47,814 nt of DNA from Candidatus Poseidoniia archaeon (lineage in GTDB: Archaea; Thermoplasmatota; Poseidoniia; MGIII; CG-Epi1). Of the stretch, positions 18,099 to 25,348 are shown piece after piece. Positions within the stretch are counted from its first letter, which is position 1. Every line of letters starts with the position of its first letter. Position numbers and translations under genes: made by a program. Where the stretch lies: contig JAKURQ010000006.1 in assembly GCA_022449785.1 (NCBI GenBank), forward strand, positions 1-47,814, read 5' to 3'. The notes under the pieces are model-generated. The model searched no databases, had not been told where the DNA came from, and worked only from the letters and a program-made list of their open reading frames with translations.

Positions 18099-19700
18099 AT
18101 GGCAACGGGACAACCACAAAGTTACGGATCTATACGCGAATTCTTAGATAACTTGCCAAATCAGCCTTGTATCTGGCAGCCAGAAAATGCAAATATTTGT
18201 GTTACTTGTTTGAGAATAAATGAACCTGTAGCAAGAATTTGTTCAGTTTGGGCTCAGGCTCTTGAAGAAGCCCCATTGGAGGAAATTGATTTCGAAGAAG
18301 AAGTAAGATCGTTGCCTTCTGTTGTTGAAGTTGAAGATGAATTCGAAATAGTAGAAACTGCACCTGCTGTAGAAATGGCCGCACCTGTAGCTGAAATTGA
18401 TATTGTAGAAGCAAGTAATGATTGGGACTTGTCAATAGAACCAGTAACGGAAACTGCTGAAGAGATTACCGAGGATGTAGCTACTGAAGAAGTAGCTGAA
18501 GCTGCTGTTGCAGAACCTGTGGCTGTTGAAGATACTGAAGAAGTAGCATTGGAAACTGTACAAGATGCTGTAGATGCTGAAAATATAGCAAAAGAAAATG
18601 TAGAAATTGCTTCCCAAGAAGAAGAAATGGCTGCTGAAGCTGTTGTTGAGGCTGTTGATAAAGAAGCAGAGGCTGTTGAAGCTTATGCTGAAGCTGTAAA
18701 AGAAGAAGATACAGCAGCTGAAGCAGTTGTCGAGGCTATTGAGGCGGAAAATGTGGCTACCGAGGCTGTGATAGAAGCAACCGAACAGATTACTGAATTA
18801 GTTGAGAAAGAGGCTGATGAAAGTGAAATTGAAGAAGCTGTAACTGAACTAAAAGAAGTCGTTGAAAAACAAGAAGAAGCAGAAGAAGCTTTAGTTGAAG
18901 CTGTCACAGTTGAAGAATCTGCAGCTGAAGTGGTGGAAACAACATCTACCAAAGAAGAAGTGGCTGCTGAGGGATTAGAAAAAGCTATTCAAGTAGAAGA
19001 AGAAGCTAGTGAGAAATTAGAAGAAGCTATAGTCAAAGAAGAAAAGGCTGAAGAAGAAGTCAAAGAAACAATCGAAGTCGCAAAGAATGTTGAAGCTGAG
19101 GCTGAAGAAACAGGTACTGAAGAACCATTTTCAATAGGAGAAATGGTCTCGCATGGTGTTTATGGAGATGGAGAAATACTTGATTTGAATAAAGCTGGAA
19201 AACATTGGTCTGTAGAAGTTAATTTTGAAGAAGGAAAAAGAAGAATACTTGGGACCTTTTTGACCTCTAAAGGAAAGCAAAATAAGACAAAAGAGATTGA
19301 TGAAGAATCATTCAAAAAACCTGAAGAAACAAAAAAGGAAGAAATTACTGCTGTTGTGGCTGATACAGTAGAAGTTGATCATGGAGAATATGAACCTGGA
19401 ACTAAAGTTAAACACGAAATTTTTGGAATAGGTGAAGTGAAAGAAAGTACTCCTAAAGGTGAAAATTATCGCTTAATGATTAAATTTGAAGATGAGACTT
19501 ACAAAACTTTACTATCTACATTTGTTGAAATAGTAAAGAATAATAGTATAGATAACGATGAAGCTGTAGAAGCCGAACCTGTAGTAGCTGAACCTGTAGA
19601 AGCCGAACCTGTAGTAGCTGAAGTAGACATTGTGGACACTAACAGTGTTTACAGTAGGCCAAAAGAAGAAAAGGAAACCGAACCTGAAGACAAAGACTGA
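18099..19700 (+). CDS. Acidic Ala/Glu/Val-rich coiled-coil-like protein with two C-terminal PcrA/UvrD-tail-like (Tudor-like) repeats
   Basis: The 533-residue protein has three parts. Residues 1-55 carry four cysteines (C24, C34, C37, C48; CVTC) that could form a zinc site. Residues about 80-340 are extremely acidic and repetitive (units such as AAEAVVEA, EAVEAYAEAVKEED), probably helical or coiled coil. Residues about 345-392 and 430-478 are two related beta modules, IGEMVSHGVYGDGEILDLNK and GTKVKHEIFGIGEVKESTPK, each followed by a V-x-F-E/D-(D/E) strand. They resemble the small Tudor/SH3-like module at the C-terminus of PcrA/UvrD helicases. There is no signal peptide. Function unknown; the tail modules suggest binding to nucleic acid, RNA polymerase or another protein. 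A good AGGAG sets the start. Confidence 0.72.
   Translation: MATGQPQSYGSIREFLDNLPNQPCIWQPENANICVTCLRINEPVARICSVWAQALEEAPLEEIDFEEEVRSLPSVVEVEDEFEIVETAPAVEMAAPVAEIDIVEASNDWDLSIEPVTETAEEITEDVATEEVAEAAVAEPVAVEDTEEVALETVQDAVDAENIAKENVEIASQEEEMAAEAVVEAVDKEAEAVEAYAEAVKEEDTAAEAVVEAIEAENVATEAVIEATEQITELVEKEADESEIEEAVTELKEVVEKQEEAEEALVEAVTVEESAAEVVETTSTKEEVAAEGLEKAIQVEEEASEKLEEAIVKEEKAEEEVKETIEVAKNVEAEAEETGTEEPFSIGEMVSHGVYGDGEILDLNKAGKHWSVEVNFEEGKRRILGTFLTSKGKQNKTKEIDEESFKKPEETKKEEITAVVADTVEVDHGEYEPGTKVKHEIFGIGEVKESTPKGENYRLMIKFEDETYKTLLSTFVEIVKNNSIDNDEAVEAEPVVAEPVEAEPVVAEVDIVDTNSVYSRPKEEKETEPEDKD
19571..19620 (+). repeat. 30-bp in-frame tandem repeat
   Basis: The unit agccgaacctgtagtagctg (then aacctgtaga) occurs at 19571-19600 and again, for 20 bp, at 19601-19620. 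It encodes EAEPVVAEPV repeats at the C-terminus of the acidic protein. It looks like coding-sequence slippage, not a regulatory repeat. Confidence 0.8.
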
Positions 19701-20194
19701 TGGAACTTCAAAGTGAAAGACTTACTCTTCGACATTATATGAAGAGTGACAAAGAACCATTGATAGATTTATTAAACGATAAAGAAGTTAGTAAATGGAC
19801 TGAGAGAATCCCTTTTCCATATCTAGAAAAACATGCAGATTGGTGGATTAATAACAAACCAGTGAACGAACACGTATATGCAATTATCAAAAGAGATGAA
19901 AACTGTCTAATTGGTGGAACTAACATATCTATCAAAGGTGAAATTGGATGTTGGATTGGTCGTAGTTATTGGAATCAGGGATTTGCCACAGAAACAATAG
20001 AAAGAATTGCAAAATTCGGATTTGAAGAACTTCAGGTTGGAAAAGTGTGGGCTGCAACACGAAAAGAAAATGAAGCCGTTTTCAGACTAATGGAGAAGAC
20101 CGGATTTTCAAGAGTGAAGGATCGACCCTATTATGTTGAAGGTATTGGTGACACTAAGATAAGGCCACACTTTGAATTGCTAAACAGGCCTTAA
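19700..20194 (+). CDS. GNAT acetyltransferase, RimJ/RimL type
   Basis: The 164-residue protein is a ribosomal-protein/N-terminal acetyltransferase-like GNAT. It starts MELQSERLTLRHYMKSDKE and has the acetyl-CoA region IGRSYWNQGFATETIERIAKF followed by VGKVWAATRKENEAVFRLME and KTGFSRV. The usual substrate in this subfamily is a protein amino terminus, but small amines are possible. The ATG overlaps the preceding TGA by 1 nt, so translation is coupled to the acidic repeat protein. Confidence 0.88.
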   Translation: MELQSERLTLRHYMKSDKEPLIDLLNDKEVSKWTERIPFPYLEKHADWWINNKPVNEHVYAIIKRDENCLIGGTNISIKGEIGCWIGRSYWNQGFATETIERIAKFGFEELQVGKVWAATRKENEAVFRLMEKTGFSRVKDRPYYVEGIGDTKIRPHFELLNRP

Positions 20195-20220
20195 ATCACC
20201 CCCTCCTGTGAAATAATCGT

Positions 20221-20296
20221 GGCCCTGTGGGGTAGTTTGGCATCCTTGTGGCTTTGGGAGCCATAGACCCCGGTTCAAATCCGGGCGGGGCCACCA
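20221..20296 (+). tRNA. tRNA-Pro (anticodon UGG), CCA encoded
   Basis: The cloverleaf folds cleanly. The acceptor is GGCCCTG/CGGGGCC with one T-G pair. The anticodon arm is GTGGC-TTTGGGA-GCCAT with TGG at positions 34-36. The T arm is CCCGG-TTCAAAT-CCGGG, with discriminator A and an encoded CCA. No intron is seen. It lies only 2 nt from the stop of the convergent glutamine synthetase. Confidence 0.95.
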
Positions 20297-20298
20297 CT

Positions 20299-21309
20299 TT
20301 ATTTGTACGCAGATTTAGTTGTAGTAATTATCACTGATGCAATTTTGTATGGGTCTCCATTAGATGAAGGCCTACGATCTTCTAAGCGACCTTTCCAACC
20401 ATCCTCTACTGTCCCTACTGGAATTCTGATAGAGGCACCTCTATCTGAGACTCCGTATGAGAATTCATGAATAGATTGTGTTTCATGTAGACCTGTTAAC
20501 CTCTGCTCATTGTGTGCACCATATACATCCATGTGTTTCTTAATATTCTTTCCAAAGGCTTCACAAACCTTGTTGAAAACTTTCTCATCACCACATTTTC
20601 TTAGAGTACTATCTGAGAAATTAGCATGCATTCCAGAACCATTCCAGTCTGTAGCTCCGAGAGGTTTAGGGTGCCATTCTATAGCAAGCCCATATTTCTC
20701 TGCATTTCTCTCAGCTAAATAACGTGAAACCCAAATTTCATCCCCTGCATTTTTAGCTCCCTTTGAGAATATCTGATATTCCCATTGACCTACTGCTACT
20801 TCAGCATTGATACCTTCAACATTAAGTCCGGCATCCAGGCATTGGTCAAGATGGTCCTCAATTATTTCTCTACCGAAAGTATTCTTAGCACCAACTGAAC
20901 AGTAAAACTGACCTTGTGGTGTCTGGTCCCTTGGAAATCCTAAAGGAAGGTTTGTCTCTGGATCCCACAAAAAATACTCTTGTTCAAATCCAAACCAAAA
21001 ATCATTATCATCATCATCTATGGTAGCTCTAGCATTTGTATCATGAGGAGTGCCATCTGCATTGTAAACTTCATTCATCACCAAATATGCATCTCTCCTA
21101 TCAGGATCTGGAAATATTGCTACTGGTTTTAGTATACAATCTGAATCATTTCCTTCTGCCTGGCGAGTTGAACTACCATCAAATGACCAATCAGGGCAGT
21201 CTTTCAATTTGCCTGAAAACTTTTTTCGAATTAAAGTCTTACTTCTAAGACTCTGTGTTGGCTCAAAGCCATCTAACCAAATATATTCTAATTTTGAGAT
21301 TTTACCCAT
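20299..21309 (-). CDS. glnA: Glutamine synthetase, type II (eukaryote-like GSII)
   Basis: The enzyme makes glutamine from glutamate, ammonia and ATP. Sequence and length (336 residues from ATG 21309) are those of GSII: beta-grasp start YIWLDGFEPTQSLRSKT, then WSFDGSSTRQAEGNDSDCIL, metal/glutamate site FGFEQEYFLWDP, the ammonia/ATP region EVAVGQWEYQIF, NGSGMHANFSD, and GASIRIPVGT with EDRRPSSNGDPY. Bacterial/archaeal GSI is about 450 residues and differs. The track start is a TTG at 21318; the ATG nine bases in (MGKISKLEY) is preferred. It is divergent from an Lrp/AsnC regulator with shared promoter motifs, implying nitrogen control. Confidence 0.95.
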   Translation of the reverse strand: MGKISKLEYIWLDGFEPTQSLRSKTLIRKKFSGKLKDCPDWSFDGSSTRQAEGNDSDCILKPVAIFPDPDRRDAYLVMNEVYNADGTPHDTNARATIDDDDNDFWFGFEQEYFLWDPETNLPLGFPRDQTPQGQFYCSVGAKNTFGREIIEDHLDQCLDAGLNVEGINAEVAVGQWEYQIFSKGAKNAGDEIWVSRYLAERNAEKYGLAIEWHPKPLGATDWNGSGMHANFSDSTLRKCGDEKVFNKVCEAFGKNIKKHMDVYGAHNEQRLTGLHETQSIHEFSYGVSDRGASIRIPVGTVEDGWKGRLEDRRPSSNGDPYKIASVIITTTKSAYK

Positions 21310-21324
21310 AATAATCAATGTTAT

Positions 21325-21404
21325 ATTGAAACATAGTATATAAAAAAAACGCTAAAATTAGTTTATTCATCTAAAAAAACAATAATAATTGAATTGAAAC
21401 ATAG
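21325..21404. promoter_or_regulatory. Divergent GS/Lrp control region with duplicated 12-mer
   Basis: ATTGAAACATAG occurs twice on the plus strand, at 21325-21336 and 21393-21404, each beside a TATA element. For GS (minus) the TATA is TTTATATA (21337-21344) and the 12-mer lies between it and the TSS. For the Lrp gene (plus) the 12-mer abuts the upstream side of TTTATATATA (21408-21417). The pattern suggests one regulator binding both promoters. Confidence 0.55.
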
Positions 21405-21420
21405 ATATTTATATATAGGA

Positions 21421-21434
21421 TGAACAAATGTTCA
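21421..21434. promoter_or_regulatory. Palindromic operator TGAACA-AA-TGTTCA upstream of the Lrp gene
   Basis: This 14-bp inverted repeat has perfect 6-bp arms and an AA spacer. It lies between the TATA box (21408-21417) and the ATG at 21439, just before the expected TSS. Occupancy there would block transcription, so autoregulation by the Lrp protein is likely. Confidence 0.6.
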
Positions 21435-21438
21435 TTTT

Positions 21439-21885
21439 ATGGCGCTGAATTACAAAGATTCTGAACTTTTGAAACATTTGAGCAAAAATGGGAAAGCATC
21501 TCAAAGAGAACTTGCAGAAGTAACCGGGCTTGCGCTAGGTACTGTGAGCAACCATCTAAAAGTGCTTGAAAAGAATAAAATTATCAAAGGATACTCTGCA
21601 AATATTGATCCTGAGAAAGTAGGATTCACACTATCTGCAACAATTCACTTAAGGATAACAAAAGGGAAAATAATGGATGTTCAAGCATCTATTGCTAAGC
21701 ACCCTAGAGTTTACATTGTATATGATATAACTGGCGAATGGGACTCCTTAGTCTTAGCACGTTTCAAAGATCGAGAAGAAATGGATGAATTCATAAAAAC
21801 CACATTATCACAAAAAAATATAGAACGAACTAGTACATCTCTAGTTCTAAATAATGTGAAAGAAGAAATGAGAGTAATAATCTAA
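21439..21885 (+). CDS. Lrp/AsnC-family transcriptional regulator
   Basis: The 148-residue protein has an N-terminal winged HTH (LLKHLSKNGKASQRELAEVTG, then LALGTVSNHLKVLEKNKII). A RAM ligand-binding domain (about 65-148) contains VYIVYDITGEWDSLVLARF, the usual Gly-containing effector loop. Length is typical. It is divergent from glutamine synthetase; with the operator-like motifs between them it is the best candidate regulator of glnA, sensing an amino acid such as glutamine. Confidence 0.93.
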   Translation: MALNYKDSELLKHLSKNGKASQRELAEVTGLALGTVSNHLKVLEKNKIIKGYSANIDPEKVGFTLSATIHLRITKGKIMDVQASIAKHPRVYIVYDITGEWDSLVLARFKDREEMDEFIKTTLSQKNIERTSTSLVLNNVKEEMRVII

Positions 21886-21928
21886 AATTATTATAACTGT
21901 AATATGTCTGCGGCCAGTAGGTACAGTG

Positions 21929-23338
21929 ATGAGGAATATCATTAGAATTGCATTTTTGGTTTCCATAGCCCTTGTTGTTTCTGAAGATGTAGAGGCTGCT
22001 GAGCCTGAACAAATACATTTAGCAGCTAATGGAAATAAAGGCGAGATGGTGATTCAATGGGGCACTATAGAAGACACATGGAACTTCTGTCCCTCATCAA
22101 ATAATGTTGAATATGGTTTTGATAGTGATAATTTAAATTTTACAAAAAGTGGAAGCAGTGATATGTACCTATGGAATACCTGTACACACACAGTAATTTT
22201 AACTGAACTAGAACCAAATATGACATATTATTATCGTGTTGGGGGCGACGGAGAATGGAGTGATATTTTTTCATTTGTTACATTAGAAGAAAATCCTGAA
22301 AGAATTGTTGTTGGAGCCATTGCCGACCATGGAACGTCAAGTAATGCCCAAGAAACAACAAACAATATGGAAAATGAAGACATGGATTTAGTAATACATG
22401 CCGGAGACCTATCCTATGCTAACGGTGCTGGATCTGGGAATGGAATTGGAGATCAGAGTGTTTGGGATGAATATCAAAATCAAATTGAAAATGTAGCATC
22501 AAGAACACCTCATATGTATGCCCCTGGAAACCACGAAGAAGATGCTGAGCCCTATGGTTTTGACGCTTATGAAAGCAGATTCTTTAATCCTGGCCCTAAT
22601 AGTTTTTGGTACAGTTTCGATTTTGAATTCATACACTTCATTTCAATTTCTGCAGAACATGATTATGAACCTGGAAGTAGTCAATATAGTTGGCTACTGA
22701 ATGATCTTGAAGAGGCAAATGAAAATAGGGAAAATGTACCTTGGATTGTGATATTTGCACATCGCCCAATGTACAGTTCAAATGGTGACGGAGATGGGCA
22801 TGGTAGTGATATAGAATTTAGAGAAGCAATGGAAATTTTACTTTATGATTTTCAAGTTGATTTAGCAGTATGGGGTCATGACCATCATTACGAAAGAACA
22901 TATCCTGTTTTCGAAGAGAATGTATACTCAAATAATAGTGGGACCATGACAGACCCTTATTACAAGCCTGGTGCGACAATTCACATAGTTGCAGGAATGT
23001 CTGGAAGGTCGGCATATGATGGATTAGTTGAGCCAAAACCTGCCTGGAGTGCATATAGAGAAGTTGCATATGGATATACTATTTTTGAAGCGACCCCAAC
23101 AAGCATAAATTACAAATTTATTAGAAATAGTGATGGAAATGTCGCCGATGATTTTTGGATTATTAATACCTTAGAGGTAGATTTACCTATAGAAATTCCT
23201 AATAATAGAACCACAAATGAAACTGATGATGAAACAATAATTGATCAAATTAAAGAATTGAATTACAATAGTTTTGCTCTAACAACGGCAATTGTCGCTT
23301 TAACAGCGATATTTAATTTAAAGGTTAGAAAAAAATGA
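21929..23338 (+). CDS. Secreted, membrane-anchored purple acid phosphatase
   Basis: The 469-residue metallophosphoesterase begins with a signal peptide (MRNIIRIAFLVSIALVVS). An N-terminal FN3-like domain (about 28-118) resembles plant PAPs. The dimetal motifs follow: AIADHG, IHAGDLSYANG, PGNHEED, IFAHRPMYSS and VWGHDHHYERTYP. A C-terminal hydrophobic segment (FALTTAIVALTAIF) plus KVRKK anchors it in the membrane. It should release phosphate from organic phosphoesters outside the cell. The track starts at GTG 21926; the adjacent ATG at 21929 is preferred. The first metal motif reads ADHG where PAPs usually have GDxG, a variant worth noting. The 3' end overlaps the convergent thioredoxin by 21 nt. 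Confidence 0.92.
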   Translation: MRNIIRIAFLVSIALVVSEDVEAAEPEQIHLAANGNKGEMVIQWGTIEDTWNFCPSSNNVEYGFDSDNLNFTKSGSSDMYLWNTCTHTVILTELEPNMTYYYRVGGDGEWSDIFSFVTLEENPERIVVGAIADHGTSSNAQETTNNMENEDMDLVIHAGDLSYANGAGSGNGIGDQSVWDEYQNQIENVASRTPHMYAPGNHEEDAEPYGFDAYESRFFNPGPNSFWYSFDFEFIHFISISAEHDYEPGSSQYSWLLNDLEEANENRENVPWIVIFAHRPMYSSNGDGDGHGSDIEFREAMEILLYDFQVDLAVWGHDHHYERTYPVFEENVYSNNSGTMTDPYYKPGATIHIVAGMSGRSAYDGLVEPKPAWSAYREVAYGYTIFEATPTSINYKFIRNSDGNVADDFWIINTLEVDLPIEIPNNRTTNETDDETIIDQIKELNYNSFALTTAIVALTAIFNLKVRKK

Positions 23339-23653
23339 ATTCGCTTCTTCTATTTGATTAATAGTTAGGCCTTGTCCAAGAATACCGTTCCATCTTTTCA
23401 CTAACGCCCCATTCCTAAAAACAGCCATAGTAGGTACAACATTTATATCAAAGGAATCCCATAATTTCGAATCAACATCTGTAATATCTGCAATAAAAGT
23501 AGATTCAATATTTCCATAATCTTTCCAATTATTAAAAAAAGATACACAATAAGGACACCAATCTGCTGAAAAGAAAATAACTGATTTACCTTTATGTTCC
23601 TTAATTTTCAAATTGTCAAAATTAGAATCGTTAAGTCGTGGTAAATCTTTCAT
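23318..23653 (-). CDS. Thioredoxin-fold protein
   Basis: The 111-residue protein has the redox motif FFSADWCPYCVSFFNNW (CPYC, glutaredoxin-like dipeptide in a thioredoxin frame), a cis-Pro region VVPTMAVFRNG and C-terminal RWNGILG. There is no signal peptide, so it is a cytoplasmic disulfide reductase. It overlaps the upstream methyltransferase stop by 4 nt (co-transcribed) and the convergent phosphatase gene by 21 nt. Confidence 0.9.
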   Translation of the reverse strand: MKDLPRLNDSNFDNLKIKEHKGKSVIFFSADWCPYCVSFFNNWKDYGNIESTFIADITDVDSKLWDSFDINVVPTMAVFRNGALVKRWNGILGQGLTINQIEEANSFFSNL

Positions 23654-24252
23654 TTCTTTTTCCAGCGCATAAAAATTTCACGGTTCGCACGAGGTTCTAT
23701 AGACTCTCTAGGCATCTCTTCTTCTTCTAAAACCCAATGTAGGCTGAATAATTTGTGGAGATCCATAATATCTACACCCCAAGGAGGGCCTCCCTCCTCA
23801 ACTTCCTTATCTAATGGAAAAAATAAACCCAAAAGTTCTCCTTCTGGCTTTAACAATTGCCAAACAACTCTATCATATTCAAAGCGCCTATCTGGACTAA
23901 TGGCACAAAAACAAGTATACTCCATAACATAATCAAATTTACCATGTAATTCTTCAGGTAAATCAAATATATCTTCACGTAAGACCTTCATTGAGACTGC
24001 AGCATTTCTTGCATTTTCTCTGGCCTCTAAGACGGCAGTCTCTGTAAAATCAACTGCTGTGACATCGAAACCTGCTTTGGCAAATGTAACAGCATCATAA
24101 CCTCGACCACAACCAATTACACAAATTTTTCCTTTAGGAATCTCAGAAGCTAGCCTTTCGAAGAATGGAGTAGGGCCACCTAAATCCCAATTATCCATTT
24201 CTGTTTCGTAACAAGCTTCCCAGAATTCTGATGTATTTACGGGGTCTTCCAC
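23650..24252 (-). CDS. SAM-dependent methyltransferase, thiopurine/thiol methyltransferase (TPMT) type
   Basis: The 200-residue class I methyltransferase starts with GTG at 24252. The TPMT-like N-terminus FWEACYETEMDNWDLGGPTPFF precedes motif I CVIGCGRGYDAVTFAKAG and acidic motif II VTAVDFTETAV. The segment FDYVMEYTCFCAISPDRR is characteristic of the TPMT/halide-thiol methyltransferase family. Substrates could be thiols, selenite/tellurite or halides; sequence does not decide. Pairing with a thioredoxin fits thiol chemistry. Confidence 0.85.
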   Translation of the reverse strand: MEDPVNTSEFWEACYETEMDNWDLGGPTPFFERLASEIPKGKICVIGCGRGYDAVTFAKAGFDVTAVDFTETAVLEARENARNAAVSMKVLREDIFDLPEELHGKFDYVMEYTCFCAISPDRRFEYDRVVWQLLKPEGELLGLFFPLDKEVEEGGPPWGVDIMDLHKLFSLHWVLEEEEMPRESIEPRANREIFMRWKKK

Positions 24253-24323
24253 AATATTCTCAAAAAGAGGTATTGTTAAAAGATAGGGTCAAAGCTTTTT
24301 GACACCTCTCTTAATCATATTGT

Positions 24324-24803
24324 ATGACTACTGTCATGATGAGAACAAGTGCTGGAGATATAACTATAGAGCTATTTGATGATAAAGCTCCTAAGACCGT
24401 CGAAAATTTTTTGAAATTAGTCGATAAAAGATTTTACAATGGATTGCATTTCCACAGAGTTATCAAGGATTTTATGCTACAAGGAGGGTGTCCTAATTCA
24501 AAAGATCCAAATAACCCAAAAGCTGGAACTGGAGGTCCAGGATACCAAATTAATTGCGAATTTCATCCTGAATTGAAACACGATAGACCAGGTCTACTTT
24601 CTATGGCAAATGCTGGACCAAATACTGGCGGTTCCCAATTTTTCTTAACCACTGTACCTACTCCTTGGCTTGATGGGGCTCACGCAATATTTGGTGAAGT
24701 GACTAATGGTATGCAAACCGTTCAAAAAATTGAAAATTGTAAAACAGGCCATATGGACAGACCGAACAAGCCTCAACAAATCATATCAGTGTCGAGACTT
24801 TAG
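24324..24803 (+). CDS. Cyclophilin-type peptidyl-prolyl cis-trans isomerase
   Basis: The 159-residue cytoplasmic cyclophilin catalyses proline isomerisation in protein folding. The catalytic Arg region [32 protein letters not shown] and [12 protein letters not shown] are all intact. There is no signal peptide. The SOUL-family gene follows after 8 nt and is probably co-transcribed. Confidence 0.96.
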   Translation: MTTVMMRTSAGDITIELFDDKAPKTVENFLKLVDKRFYNGLHFHRVIKDFMLQGGCPNSKDPNNPKAGTGGPGYQINCEFHPELKHDRPGLLSMANAGPNTGGSQFFLTTVPTPWLDGAHAIFGEVTNGMQTVQKIENCKTGHMDRPNKPQQIISVSRL

Positions 24804-24811
24804 TTATCTAA

Positions 24812-25348
24812 ATGACCGAAGATTTAGAAGAACCTAAATTCAAGGTTATACGAGAATATGAGGGTTTTGAAATCCGCAAGTATGCTGATACAATACAAGC
24901 ACAAGTTGCTTCAGCGTTAACTAAAGAAGTAAGTTCCAGTACTCATTTCAGAGAAATTGCAAGTTATATTTTTGGAAATAACCGTAAATCTCAAAACATA
25001 TCAATGACTGCTCCAGTTCACACTTGGAATAAGAATGATGAAACTCTAATGGCTTTTACAATGCCTTCTAAATTTAATATTGAAAAATTACCTAAACCAA
25101 ACAACGATAGAGTGAAATTACTGAAAATTGAAGGCGAATTTATAGCTGCATTAAAATTTTCTTGGTTTTCTGGAAAGAAGCGGGCTGAAAAACTAATACA
25201 AAAACTTCAAAAGTTGATTAAAACTGAAGGATTAAAACAAACTGGAATCCCTAAATTAGCAGTCTATGATAATCCAATGACAACTCTCCCATTTGCGAGG
25301 AGAAATGAAATACACATACCAATTGAATGGCCTATTAATCGTCAGTAG
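24812..25348 (+). CDS. SOUL family heme-binding protein
   Basis: The 178-residue protein matches the SOUL/HBP fold: FKVIREYEGFEIRKYADTIQA, IASYIFGNNRKSQNISMTAPV, and the end LPFARRNEIHIPIEW. Known members bind heme or porphyrin, but the function in archaea is not established. It overlaps the convergent LVIVD gene by 14 nt. Confidence 0.9.
   Translation: MTEDLEEPKFKVIREYEGFEIRKYADTIQAQVASALTKEVSSSTHFREIASYIFGNNRKSQNISMTAPVHTWNKNDETLMAFTMPSKFNIEKLPKPNNDRVKLLKIEGEFIAALKFSWFSGKKRAEKLIQKLQKLIKTEGLKQTGIPKLAVYDNPMTTLPFARRNEIHIPIEWPINRQ

Noticed and set aside
18202-18952. Minus-strand ORFs (77, 61 and 89 residues) within the acidic protein gene
   Set aside because: They are shadows of the GAA/GCT-rich repeat region on the plus strand; their low-complexity Ser/Phe/Gln composition mirrors the repeats.
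19571-19620. Possible CRISPR-like or regulatory direct repeat
   Set aside because: The repeats are contiguous, in frame and encode EAEPVVAEPV units; there are no spacers.
20221-20296. tRNA-Pro as an integration attachment site
   Set aside because: No integrase and no repeated 3' tRNA fragment was seen in the window.
21310-21318. TTG start for glutamine synthetase
   Set aside because: The ATG at 21309 gives the normal GSII N-terminus, and the extra three residues add nothing conserved. The TATA distance alone does not exclude TTG.
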